A DNA stretch of 32,399 nt from Lachnospiraceae bacterium (GCA_016280395.1 JAEEGQ010000035.1:1-32399); one strand, 5' to 3'; positions 23,274 to 31,169 are shown, counted from the first letter of the stretch. A program made the numbers and translations. Notes: a model not told the origin generated them from the letters alone.

Positions 23274-26153
23274 TCACAGATCATATCCATTCTCGCCGAA
23301 ATTCGTACCATAGCCTGAATCGTTATGCGGCGCAGGCTCTTCCTTATCCTTCATCTTCTCAAAGGCTCCGCTGTTCCTCAGCTCTTCCTTATTGGTCTTC
23401 TTTTCGGTCTCTGCTTCCTTTTGGGCGGATGTTGCGGGCTTTTTGCCCATGTTCTCCGCCTTCATCGCTGCAGGAGCGGTATTTTGGCTTTCCTCTGCAA
23501 AGGGCTCAGGATCGGTATCTTCCATCCTGCCGCTTGCCTGGAAATCTTCTTTTACGCTTATCGTTCCCGCTGGAACCGCTTCAACTTCCTCTACCTTCTC
23601 GGGTATCTTCTTCTCGACTTTCTTCATCGTCTCTTCGTCGGGAAGGAGGTTCTTATACGAATACTTCTTATAGAGCTCGTCCCAGTCCATCGGGTATCTC
23701 TTCCTCTTGTTGAACTTTGTCTTCGGAAGAAAATCAACCTTTGCGAAATAAGGCTTTATAAGATTGCCGTTCCTTACGGAGAGAACAGTGATATCCTGGA
23801 ACGGGAGATATCTCATGTCGCTGCCTTCGATATAGTTCTCCTGGGTGAGTGTCTCGCGCTTCTGGTATGTGTAGGACGGGTTATCGGTAGTAAGCGCCGT
23901 CTCCGAAACAGAATCGGTCTCGGAAATATCCCAGCGCATGCCTGCGAGCTCCTGATATATCTTCATCTCGGTCGGTCCGATACGTCCGAAGATATAATGC
24001 TGCGAGCAGCCTGATATCATCACGCTCTTTAAGTTCTTTGTCGCATCGTTCCTGTCATACTGGTCAAGAGACTGGTTCGCAAAGATGCAAGCGCAGCGGA
24101 ACTTTCTGAACAGCGATACTGCCTGCTCGAGTCTGGGCGTTACAAGGAGCGAAGCCTCATCGATATAGAAGAAGTGCGGGATCCTCGTCCTCTCGTTTCC
24201 GGGACGGCGAAGTACCGCGTCTATGAACGAGAGCATGAAGAAGAGTCCGAAGCCCGTCGAATCGCTGACGCCTTCCTGATAAGCATAATCGACAACTGTT
24301 ACCTGGCCTTCGCTGAGCATCTTGTCCATATCAAGGGTATGCTCATCGTCGACGCAGAGCAGATCCGCAAAGGAAGGAGTGGCAAGGAGCAGGTCGATGA
24401 GGTTTCTTAAGCCTCTTACCTGATCGAGCATCTTTTCCTGTCCGGGTCCGAAGATGTCGAGCCTTATGAAATCGGTAACGAATGCATATCTTTTCTCCTC
24501 CTTGTCACAGCGGAGAAGCTCCCTGTAATAAGGCCGGATGTTCTCAAAGTTATTGATGCAGTCACGGAGCACTGCGGGATTGGGCTGTTTTCCGTTATGG
24601 AGCCTCGGATAAGCCACCTCAAGGCATATGATGAATGTGACCGTCATACATCTGTTGAGGTTGGTAAAGTAAGGATCGCCATGTCCCCTCAGATCATCTA
24701 TAGACTGTAGAACGTCCGCAAAGAGTGTTGCCTTCTTTACGATCTCCTTTGTATGCATCCACTCAGGGATGTTGGGTGATATATAAAGAGGATTGAAACC
24801 GATATATCCGGTCTTCTTCTTTCCCGTGAGTTCGTCCGCAGGAAGAGGATCGAGACGGTTCACCCTGTCTCCCTTTGCAATGCCGAGTAAATATGCGTCA
24901 TCCGTAGTCGACGGATCGGGTGCCATGACCGTGATTCCGCAGGGACGGTATTTCTGCTTAAGCTTCTCGAGCTTCTTCTCATACCCCTCAACGGGTACGA
25001 TGCTCTTTATCCAGTAATCGCGCTTACCGACGGGGCCGCTCATGTATGCCTGCCCCTTCTTGAGCATCTTATGTACACTCTTTCGCAGCGCGTCGTCATT
25101 CTTCGCCCTCTGTTCAAGATCTTCGTTTATCATGGGCGCATCGATATTTGTTGACTTACCGCCGCCGGTAGGAGCTATGGTCATTGAATGCAGGTATCTG
25201 TCGTTCTCACGCACTACCTGATACTTGGCATCGGACGCACGGCAGATAACCCTGCGCGTATCATAGAGCCACTTTTTGTTCTTTCTTAAGTCAACGTAAT
25301 TCGACAGCCTGAAATACTTAAGCGACTTAAATGTTATCTTGTTGAATACCAGCATGCCGAGCTCTGTCGTACACACGGCAGTAAGCACAAGCATCGGGAC
25401 GACCAAAACCACCCGAGCAAGGAATACCCAGTCATCCTTAGATACCCAGGGGTTTACCTTTCCTATGATCACCGGCAGTATGAGCTTATATGTAAGATAA
25501 TAGAACGTACCCGCAAGCTCTACCGCCACAAGAGCCAGGAGAGTGGCGAAGAATACCTTTATCCTGATGTCAAAGGTCCAGTGCCTTACCATTGTTGAGA
25601 AAAGCCACACTAATATCCCGAATATGAACCAGAGAGTCATGCCCGCCTTCGGCATGATCTTTGACGCATCGAGCGTCTTTACGCTGTTTACAAGGTTATA
25701 AGCATAGATCCCCGTAAATGCTGCCGTAACAAAGAGATAAAGATAGATCACTCCGATCTTGATGTAATCCCAGAGGTTCTTCTTGTAATGCTTAAGAATC
25801 TCTATCTCCTGCAGCTCCTCTTCGGGAGTGAGCTTTCCGGCTTCCTTCCTGTCTTCGAAGGTCTCATTCGTCTCCATGATGAGCTTGTCGCGTTCGATAG
25901 AGGTATCGTCATCTATCTTCTTTACCGCTTCCGCAGCATCATCGTCCTTGATCGTGTCGTCATCTTTGCGATAATGCGAAGAGATCTTATGAGACGGTTT
26001 TGAATCCCTCTTAACGCTATCCGCACTGCTCTTGTCCTGTGGATGGTTCCCTCCTTCCGGGCGGTCATCCTCAGGCTCCCCTATAATGATATCCTCATCG
26101 AGATCGTCAAGGTCGACGACATCGGCGATACCAAGATCATCTATATCAGCCAT
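23274..26153 (-). CDS. VirD4/TraG-type coupling ATPase with extended acidic N-terminus
   Basis: The 959-residue product has a disordered acidic N-terminus (1-120), four membrane helices (about 128-152, 170-190, 198-226 and 245-265) and a RecA-type motor. The motor has Walker A APTGGGKST (327-335), Walker B FFYIDEAS (661-668) and a TraM-like recognition segment in FANQSLDQYDR (692-702). The last 110 residues are charged and low in complexity. Coupling proteins of this family bring the relaxosome to the secretion channel and pump DNA in conjugation. The gene is the first of a three-gene operon and has the same promoter type as the Tad-like operon. AAGGAG precedes ATG 26153. No VirB4-like ATPase is encoded in the window. 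Confidence 0.88.
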   Translation of the reverse strand: MADIDDLGIADVVDLDDLDEDIIIGEPEDDRPEGGNHPQDKSSADSVKRDSKPSHKISSHYRKDDDTIKDDDAAEAVKKIDDDTSIERDKLIMETNETFEDRKEAGKLTPEEELQEIEILKHYKKNLWDYIKIGVIYLYLFVTAAFTGIYAYNLVNSVKTLDASKIMPKAGMTLWFIFGILVWLFSTMVRHWTFDIRIKVFFATLLALVAVELAGTFYYLTYKLILPVIIGKVNPWVSKDDWVFLARVVLVVPMLVLTAVCTTELGMLVFNKITFKSLKYFRLSNYVDLRKNKKWLYDTRRVICRASDAKYQVVRENDRYLHSMTIAPTGGGKSTNIDAPMINEDLEQRAKNDDALRKSVHKMLKKGQAYMSGPVGKRDYWIKSIVPVEGYEKKLEKLKQKYRPCGITVMAPDPSTTDDAYLLGIAKGDRVNRLDPLPADELTGKKKTGYIGFNPLYISPNIPEWMHTKEIVKKATLFADVLQSIDDLRGHGDPYFTNLNRCMTVTFIICLEVAYPRLHNGKQPNPAVLRDCINNFENIRPYYRELLRCDKEEKRYAFVTDFIRLDIFGPGQEKMLDQVRGLRNLIDLLLATPSFADLLCVDDEHTLDMDKMLSEGQVTVVDYAYQEGVSDSTGFGLFFMLSFIDAVLRRPGNERTRIPHFFYIDEASLLVTPRLEQAVSLFRKFRCACIFANQSLDQYDRNDATKNLKSVMISGCSQHYIFGRIGPTEMKIYQELAGMRWDISETDSVSETALTTDNPSYTYQKRETLTQENYIEGSDMRYLPFQDITVLSVRNGNLIKPYFAKVDFLPKTKFNKRKRYPMDWDELYKKYSYKNLLPDEETMKKVEKKIPEKVEEVEAVPAGTISVKEDFQASGRMEDTDPEPFAEESQNTAPAAMKAENMGKKPATSAQKEAETEKKTNKEELRNSGAFEKMKDKEEPAPHNDSGYGTNFGENGYDL

Positions 26154-26187
26154 AAGTTTTCTCCTTGGTGATTACCTTCTACGATTG

Positions 26188-26215
26188 ATTATCTATGGAT
26201 TGCTCTCGTAAGCAA
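26188..26215 (-). promoter_or_regulatory. Promoter of the coupling-protein operon (shared TTGCTTACGA class)
   Basis: On the minus strand TTGCTT (26215-26210) continues into ACGA, and GATAAT (26193-26188) follows at 16-base spacing, 34 bases ahead of the start codon. An A7 tract lies directly upstream. Sequence and spacing match the Tad-like operon promoter. Confidence 0.6.
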
Positions 26216-26250
26216 GCGATTTTTTTAGACGACCGTAAGAAAAAACCATC

Positions 26251-26355
26251 TTTAACACAGAACCTGTTTTTAACACGCTGTTTAACATATCAATTTAACA
26301 GATAATTTAACATCGTGTTATATTTCGCTTGACAAACATGTTAATTGCGTGTTAA
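26251..26355. repeat. Cluster of TTTAACA/TGTTAA motifs upstream of an XRE gene
   Basis: Five direct copies of TTTAACA start at 26251, 26269, 26281, 26294 and 26306, spaced 18, 12, 13 and 12 bases. At least three inverted TGTTA(A) copies follow at about 26316, 26339 and 26350. A TTGACA box at 26329-26334 lies inside the cluster. The TGTTAA core is also the core of the partition octads, so the same protein might bind both. Confidence 0.6.
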
Positions 26356-26401
26356 TCTTCGAGTAGATAAAGGTGTAATTTTTGAATCGGGAGGTGAGAT
26401 C

Positions 26402-27142
26402 ATGCCGTACAGAAAAGAGAATAAGAACATGGAAACTTCCCAGAATACAGGAAAGAACACGGAAGATACCGAAAGAGAAGGGTTCTTTGAACTCCTTCGG
26501 CTCGCTCAGGGAGACCGTACCGCTGGTGAATACGCTAAAGCCGCCGGGATCTCATTAGTCTCGCTCTCCCGGATCAATCACAGGGTAGTAAAGCCCTCAC
26601 TGCTGACACTTTCAAAGCTGACATCGGAAGAAGCAGCTCCGCAGAACGGCGTCACCTATGAGATGCTCGTTAATGCGGCAAAAGCCGAAAACCTTCTCTC
26701 CGGCGTAACTGGCGGAAGGCAGATAACATCAACAAGGCAGTTTGGTGACACCCACTCCAAGCACTTCTGGTATACGGTCCGGGATGCTTTTCAGAAGAGC
26801 GTTCTTGATAAAGGCGAAGAGATCCGGCTGCTCCCCAATGAGAGATTCCTTGTCGGCGGCACAAGGACCGTATCCATCATCGCAGATTACACTCAGACCG
26901 TTAGATCAAGGGAAGACTGGTTAAAGAGCGTCATACTTCCTCTAATGCTTGAGGAGCCTGACAGGAACACTGACCACCTGCTCTTTACAGCCCAGCCGGA
27001 GCTTTACGATTACGTGGTATCGATGAAGGGAAAAATAAGCTACAAGGGGAACCTTAAAGTGCTGATGATCAACTGGCCGGAGGCAAACATCAGTGAGGAC
27101 CCGAAGATCACAAGAGAAGAACAGATAACAACCTATGACTGA
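26402..27142 (+). CDS. XRE-type helix-turn-helix regulator with long C-terminal domain
   Basis: The 246-residue product has a charged N-terminus and then a helix-turn-helix at about 30-75 (LLRLAQGDRTAGEYAKAAGI, SLVSLSRINHR). About 150 residues of unassigned alpha/beta sequence follow (GGTRTVSIIADYTQ, LKVLMINWPEAN). The start at 26402 has GGGAGGTGA nine bases upstream; the frame extends further left only through a TTG without a site. It is transcribed divergently from the coupling-protein operon, and the repeat cluster 26251-26355 lies in its leader and promoter, so it or its partner probably controls this intergenic region. The C-terminal domain may sense a ligand or bind another protein. Confidence 0.65.
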   Translation: MPYRKENKNMETSQNTGKNTEDTEREGFFELLRLAQGDRTAGEYAKAAGISLVSLSRINHRVVKPSLLTLSKLTSEEAAPQNGVTYEMLVNAAKAENLLSGVTGGRQITSTRQFGDTHSKHFWYTVRDAFQKSVLDKGEEIRLLPNERFLVGGTRTVSIIADYTQTVRSREDWLKSVILPLMLEEPDRNTDHLLFTAQPELYDYVVSMKGKISYKGNLKVLMINWPEANISEDPKITREEQITTYD

Positions 27143-27177
27143 GCAAAAGGTGTCCAAAGACACGGAAGGGAGGATAT

Positions 27178-27705
27178 ATGGCACATTATGACTTGGCAGA
27201 GATAAGGAAACAGTGTGGGATCACGCAAAGGGAGCTGGCCGACAGGCTTGGGCTTTCGATCAACAAGATCCAGTACTCGGAATCAGGGCAGGGCAGCATG
27301 AGCTATTCTTCCCTGATCAAGCTCGGGCTCGGCACGGAAATGACTGATTATGACGAGGAACCTGTAGTTTCATGGAACGGCGAAGCACTCTACGTAGCCA
27401 GGAAGGCCCTGAGACTCACCCAGAAGCAGTTCGCTGAGCTTGTTGGGGCAAACTTCCGGGACATCTCAAGATGGGAGATGGGATATAATGAGCCGAGAGC
27501 CGAGATGGTAGAGCGTATCAGCGCGGCCTGCGGGAAGAAGGTTTCCTGCTTCTATGTCAGCTCCGTTACGCCCGAGCGTATCTCCGAGATCCTTAAGAAG
27601 ATGACGACAATGACAGAAAGATTCTGCTTCCTTATCGAGACTGGACAGAAACAAAATGGTGATTACCAGTTCGTTCAGAGTATGAAAAAAACATATGCAG
27701 CATGA
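27178..27705 (+). CDS. Regulator with two XRE helix-turn-helix domains
   Basis: The 175-residue product has one helix-turn-helix at about 5-50 (IRKQCGITQRELADRLGLSI) and a second at about 73-125 (ARKALRLTQKQFAELVGANF, then ISRWEMGYNEPR). The double domain could contact two operator halves as a monomer. It follows the other XRE gene by 35 bases with a GGGAGG site, so the two form an operon. A strong terminator comes 10 bases after the stop. The C-terminal 45 residues are helical and may dimerise. Candidate targets are the palindrome at 21004-21021 and the TTTAACA cluster, but nothing in the sequence decides between them. Confidence 0.75.
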   Translation: MAHYDLAEIRKQCGITQRELADRLGLSINKIQYSESGQGSMSYSSLIKLGLGTEMTDYDEEPVVSWNGEALYVARKALRLTQKQFAELVGANFRDISRWEMGYNEPRAEMVERISAACGKKVSCFYVSSVTPERISEILKKMTTMTERFCFLIETGQKQNGDYQFVQSMKKTYAA

Positions 27706-27714
27706 CTTAAAAGG

Positions 27715-27738
27715 CTCCCGTTTTCCGGGAGTCTTTTC
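27715..27738 (+). terminator. Intrinsic terminator of the XRE operon
   Basis: CTCCCG (27715-27720) and CGGGAG (27726-27731) close a five-base loop and are followed by TCTTTTCT. It isolates the regulator operon from the origin region. Confidence 0.85.
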
Positions 27739-27789
27739 TATAACCTGAATGCTACGGATACCCTTTTTGGAAAAAATAAAATTTTATGC

Positions 27790-27817
27790 TTGCTTACGAA
27801 AAGGTTATGCATATCAT
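27790..27817 (+). promoter_or_regulatory. TTGCTTACGA-class promoter reading into the origin region
   Basis: TTGCTT (27790-27795) plus ACGA, then TATCAT (27812-27817) at 16-base spacing, with an A/T tract upstream (AAAAAATAAAATTTTATG). It has the same layout as the promoters of the Tad-like and coupling-protein operons, but no gene begins for about 1.3 kb downstream. It may produce a non-coding or origin-activating transcript. Confidence 0.5.
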
Positions 27818-27988
27818 AAGACTCACAAGCGGTTAATCCCATTTTTCTTGAACAACGAATGACAAGCCTGTTGTATGTAAAACATAAGACTAACAAACAA
27901 CAATAAGCTTAGATGTTTTAGGGAACTTCCCGAACCCTTTATTTTCAAGGGTTTCCGCCGATGCATGGCAGCTGGCCCGCATGTATGG
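27818..27988. other. Non-coding stretch between promoter and origin repeats
   Basis: Contains two copies of CATAAGACT (about 27815 and 27880) and a perfect hairpin AACCCTT/AAGGGTT (about 27934-27954) but no supportable gene. The hairpin lacks a long T-run, so it is a poor terminator. Confidence 0.4.
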
Positions 27989-29093
27989 GTGGAAAGAATA
28001 GATTATCTTTGAGGGTCGTCACAAAAACGTCTGTGGAAACATTTGATTATATGTCCGTTCCCCAGGGGCCGTAAATCAAAGGAGTCGGTGGAAATATCTG
28101 ATTAGGGGCATCGGATTCTTCCACAGAAAAGCCAGTCGGTGGAAGAACGGGATTATTGACGCAATCCGATCCTTCCACAAGACAGGGCGATACGCGAACA
28201 ACAATCAAAATCTTCCACCTGATAGCCGTTCGGTGGAAAGATCTGATTATAAATGCATCGTTTTCTTCCACAGACTTATTTCAGATGAACTGATGGCTGC
28301 CTGGTGCCAGGCTATTTCCGGTGTTCGGTGGAAATATAAGATCATGCGCGCAATCTTTTTATTCCACAACTCAAAGAGAACTGCCATGAAGCGTCCGGGG
28401 AACGGCTATACCGTACTGTTCAGCAGAGTCTGTGGAAAAATTTGATTATAGATCCATCCTTTTCTTCCACCGACAAGCTGTCTCGGCCTCTTACGTAATC
28501 AGATCCTTCCACCAAAACAGCAATCGGAGTATGCTTTTGCCGCAGAACATGATGGTCCGTCCTTCATCTCCGTGCCCTCAATATCAGTGCTGCCAAGCCT
28601 ACGTACGATAGGGGCGTTCCCATGGAACTGCCTGTGCCTGGAGAGGCCTCGTTCCCGGGCCGATGGTTATCCGTGGAAAGAATTGATTATAAATACATCA
28701 TATTCTTCCACCGAAAGACGGTCTGTGGAAAGATTTGATTATAATGACATCGAAATCTTTCACCGAAGGCATATTCTGTGGAAAAAACGGATTATAGGAT
28801 AATCAAAACCTTCCACCAACTGCCAATCGGTGGAAAGAAAGGATTAAATTACACATCGAAATCTTCCACCATAGAGTAGAAAAAGGCAACTTCAGGGCCA
28901 TACCGGACAACTGAAGGATACTCACCTGCGCGAATATGATCAAAACCCTCCACCGGAATCGTTGACGGTGGAAAAATTAGATTGCCTTTAATCACATTTT
29001 ACCACAGACTTTTCATAAATGGTAGAAGAAAAAGATTATTTACATCCTTTTTTTCCACTTTTGTGCTTGACATGGTGGAAAGAAAAGATTAAT
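27989..29093. repeat. Origin-like array of 37-40 bp inverted repeats built from GTGGAA-N6-GAT arms
   Basis: Eleven complete modules start at 28088, 28139, 28233, 28328, 28432, 28673, 28725, 28778, 28830, 28968 and 29022 (the last degenerate). Each has a left arm like GTGGAAAGATTTGATTAT and an inverted right arm GTGGAA-N6-GATG. Lone half-sites are at 27989, 28033, 28203-28218, 28497-28512, 28938-28953 and 29075-29093. Many neighbouring modules are 13-14 bases apart, giving a period near 53 bp (five helical turns). Some ends (TTTTCCACA) also fit a relaxed DnaA box. Position directly before the initiator operon marks this as the likely replication origin and incompatibility region. Confidence 0.85.
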
Positions 29094-29095
29094 GT
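29067..29095 (+). promoter_or_regulatory. Promoter of the membrane protein-rep operon with repeat half-site in its spacer
   Basis: A perfect TTGACA (29067-29072) is followed at 17 bases by the weak -10 candidate TAATGT (29090-29095). The half-site GTGGAA-N6-GAT (29075-29089) lies exactly between them. Any protein bound to it would block RNA polymerase. Confidence 0.5.
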
Positions 29096-29134
29096 TGAAA
29101 CTAGGTAATTGTAATGAGGAGGAGAAGGATACTT

Positions 29135-29560
29135 ATGAGATTGTCGGTTCTCTTGGGATTGCTAGTTTTTATACTGTTTATGATATTTCTCGAATATGTA
29201 TTCAAAAGCGGCCTAACCGCGGCTTTGGTCTTCGCAACTTTAATATTCGGCCTGTGCACTGTAGTCCTTCTCAAAGTCCATGTTCTTGAAGAGAAGACAT
29301 ATTACAGTAATGAATACGATACAGACGCACTATATCAGGCATATTTAGAAGATTCGCGTTATACGTGCGAGGAAGTAACCGAGAACATCGATGACTATTG
29401 GTTTATAAAAAACGGAAAGGTTTGTAGTCAGGCTTCAAAAATGAAAGTGGTTAGACTTATGGGTGGTAAATACCGTGTATACTATACCCATTATGCGCCG
29501 ACAAGTCGGGCCGAACAGGAACATGCGATTCTTAACGCCGAAGTAAGTGCGCAGTATTAA
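29135..29560 (+). CDS. Small two-helix membrane protein upstream of rep
   Basis: The 141-residue product has two adjacent membrane helices (about 3-24 and 27-47) and a soluble domain of about 90 residues rich in tyrosine and charged residues. I start at ATG 29135, which has AAGGA six bases upstream. The frame is open from an ATG at 29114, but that codon precedes the ribosome binding site. It lies between the origin repeats and the initiator gene, 79 bases ahead of it, and probably shares its transcript. I do not recognise the family. Membrane attachment of the replicon or surface exclusion are possibilities by position only. Confidence 0.6.
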   Translation: MRLSVLLGLLVFILFMIFLEYVFKSGLTAALVFATLIFGLCTVVLLKVHVLEEKTYYSNEYDTDALYQAYLEDSRYTCEEVTENIDDYWFIKNGKVCSQASKMKVVRLMGGKYRVYYTHYAPTSRAEQEHAILNAEVSAQY

Positions 29561-29574
29561 GTAATCGGGCGGGT

Positions 29575-29595
29575 TAACGGCTAACTGGCTGTTAG
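29575..29595. promoter_or_regulatory. Overlapping inverted repeats before the initiator gene
   Basis: TAACGGC/GCTGTTA and the alternative CTAAC/GTTAG pairings lie 45-65 bases upstream of the rep start. They could be a second operator for the initiator or a message hairpin. A TACAAT box follows at about 29610 without a good -35. Confidence 0.35.
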
Positions 29596-29639
29596 GTTAC
29601 TTAATACCTACAATCTATATATTAGGAGGATGGTGCGGT

Positions 29640-31079
29640 ATGCCGGTTGGAAATAACAGGGACAAGAAGTACGACTCGATAGTGGCAAAGTCACCATCGC
29701 TGCTCTTATGTAAGCATACGATGACTCTAACAGAGAAAAAGCTGTTCGATACGGCACTCCTCCAGCTGAAGCACGACTATGAAGCTCCTGGCGGGGTCCT
29801 CCAGATACCTGAAGGAAAGCAGCTCGAGGTTCAGATCCCAGCCAATGTCATAAAAAAGAAGCTCGGGTATAATTCAACGAACATATACACCAAGCTCTAC
29901 GAGATATCCGAGAACTATACAAAGATCAGGTTTGCCTTAAGAAAGGACCCGACATCGAACGATGTATCTGACGGAGCATTCGAATTCCTAAATCCTTTTC
30001 CGTATTGTAAATACGAAGACGGTGTTTTCACCATGAGGTTCGAATCCGGGCTGAACAAAGAGATAGCGAACATGGAGAACGGCAGGTATGCTCTCAGCGA
30101 TACCGCGATAACCCTGAAGTTCACGCAGAAGGTATCATCAGATCTTTACGATGTCATCTGCTGGTATATATGGAAAGGCGGGTTTGAGACTTCGGTCGAG
30201 GAGCTGCGTGCTATGCTGGGCCTTGATCTTGAGTTAAAAGGCAAGAAGGGCGAAATAAAGACCATCAGTAAATATGAGCAGTACAGGGACCTTAACCGTT
30301 ATGTCCTTAAGCCGGCGGTCAAAGAGATCAATGAGCTGTCGGATGTGATAGTTTCGTATTATCCCTCACAAAAGAAGGGCAATAAGGTCACATATATACG
30401 CTTCGACATCAAAAAGAAGGAGATAGCCGCAAAAGCGGAAGGCGCAGAGGATGTGATCCCGGCAAAGAATCCGCTCGAAGAGGTCGATGAAGGCATCCAG
30501 TCAAATGCGAGGGTGCTTAAGTACATCATTACCGACGAGAACATTACGGAGAATGATATAGTGATGTTCCTCATGGCATCTAATAATGACCAGGAAGTGG
30601 TGATCGAAAAGTGGCAGATGTATAAGCAGCAGACGATGACAAGGCCCATCGCAAATCCAGTTGGCTGGATCATCTCGGCAATCAAGAATAATTATAAGAG
30701 CAATGTTGAGGATGTTGCCCTTGAAGATGTTGTTGAGCCGGCTCCTGCAAAAGAGGACGAAGAGAATGAAGAGGTTCTTGACGGCATAAACGAGCTGCTC
30801 AGAGACTATGCAAAGCCGTTCAAGTTGAAGGACATAAGGGCAATCGCGAAACAGGCCGGAAATGAAATCGCTAAGGTTGAAAAGGCATATAAAGCACTGA
30901 AGGCGCAGAAAAGTGTCAACGATCCGGTTGCGTATATGATAGCCGCGATAAGAGACGGGTATGAGGCACGCGCAAAGTCAGCCAAAAAGAACGGGAATAT
31001 GTTTAACGAGTTTGACCAGCGGGAGTATACCGAGGATGATTATACAGAGCTCGAGAGAAGGAAGCTCGGGAAACTATAA
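29640..31079 (+). CDS. Rep_3-family (RepB-like) plasmid replication initiator
   Basis: The 479-residue product has the two winged-helix domains of Rep_3 initiators. The first, at about 15-135, opens with SPSLLLCKHTMTLTEKKLFD and includes the YNSTNIYTKLYEI helix. The second, at about 155-257, includes the FTQKVSSDLYDVICW helix and the KYEQYRDLNRYVLKPAVKEI segment typical of the family. Initiators of this type are usually 230-350 residues. The extra C-terminus holds two copies of a helical unit (about 292-352 and 383-443), ending ANPVGWIISAIKNNY and NDPVAYMIAAIRDGY. The protein should bind the repeats at 27989-29093. AGGAGG lies ten bases ahead of the ATG and an intrinsic terminator follows. 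Confidence 0.88.
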   Translation: MPVGNNRDKKYDSIVAKSPSLLLCKHTMTLTEKKLFDTALLQLKHDYEAPGGVLQIPEGKQLEVQIPANVIKKKLGYNSTNIYTKLYEISENYTKIRFALRKDPTSNDVSDGAFEFLNPFPYCKYEDGVFTMRFESGLNKEIANMENGRYALSDTAITLKFTQKVSSDLYDVICWYIWKGGFETSVEELRAMLGLDLELKGKKGEIKTISKYEQYRDLNRYVLKPAVKEINELSDVIVSYYPSQKKGNKVTYIRFDIKKKEIAAKAEGAEDVIPAKNPLEEVDEGIQSNARVLKYIITDENITENDIVMFLMASNNDQEVVIEKWQMYKQQTMTRPIANPVGWIISAIKNNYKSNVEDVALEDVVEPAPAKEDEENEEVLDGINELLRDYAKPFKLKDIRAIAKQAGNEIAKVEKAYKALKAQKSVNDPVAYMIAAIRDGYEARAKSAKKNGNMFNEFDQREYTEDDYTELERRKLGKL

Positions 31080-31097
31080 AAATATCATAAGGGAATT

Positions 31098-31129
31098 AAG
31101 GTCGGACAGGGTCCGGCCTTATTCTTTTT
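31098..31129 (+). terminator. Intrinsic terminator after rep
   Basis: Ten-base arms AAGGTCGGAC and GTCCGGCCTT (one G-T pair) close a three-base loop, followed by ATTCTTTTT. It begins 18 bases after the rep stop codon. Confidence 0.85.
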
Positions 31130-31154
31130 ATGGTATTGATCTCATTGATCCTTC

Positions 31155-31169
31155 GGAACAAATCGTTCC
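31155..31169. promoter_or_regulatory. Inverted repeat touching the -35 box of an XRE gene
   Basis: GGAAC and GTTCC arms with a five-base centre end one base before the TTTACC -35 hexamer. The position suits an operator, possibly for autoregulation by the XRE protein encoded downstream. Confidence 0.4.

Noticed and set aside
23325-24014. 229-residue plus-strand reading frame inside the coupling-protein gene
   Set aside because: Antisense shadow of a well-supported gene, with leucine/cysteine/arginine-rich composition and no motif.
26345-26401. N-terminal extension of the first XRE regulator
   Set aside because: It would start at a TTG inside the repeat cluster without a ribosome binding site; ATG 26402 has GGGAGGTGA.
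28047-28271. Short reading frames within the origin array
   Set aside because: They translate repeat arms, lack ribosome binding sites and change frame with each module.
27989-29093. CRISPR array
   Set aside because: Repeats are inverted pairs with variable sequence and irregular gaps, not identical direct repeats with uniform spacers, and no cas genes are nearby.
27989-29093. Integron attC array
   Set aside because: Modules are palindromic but lack the GTTRRRY/RYYYAAC core sites, no cassettes lie between them, and there is no integron integrase.
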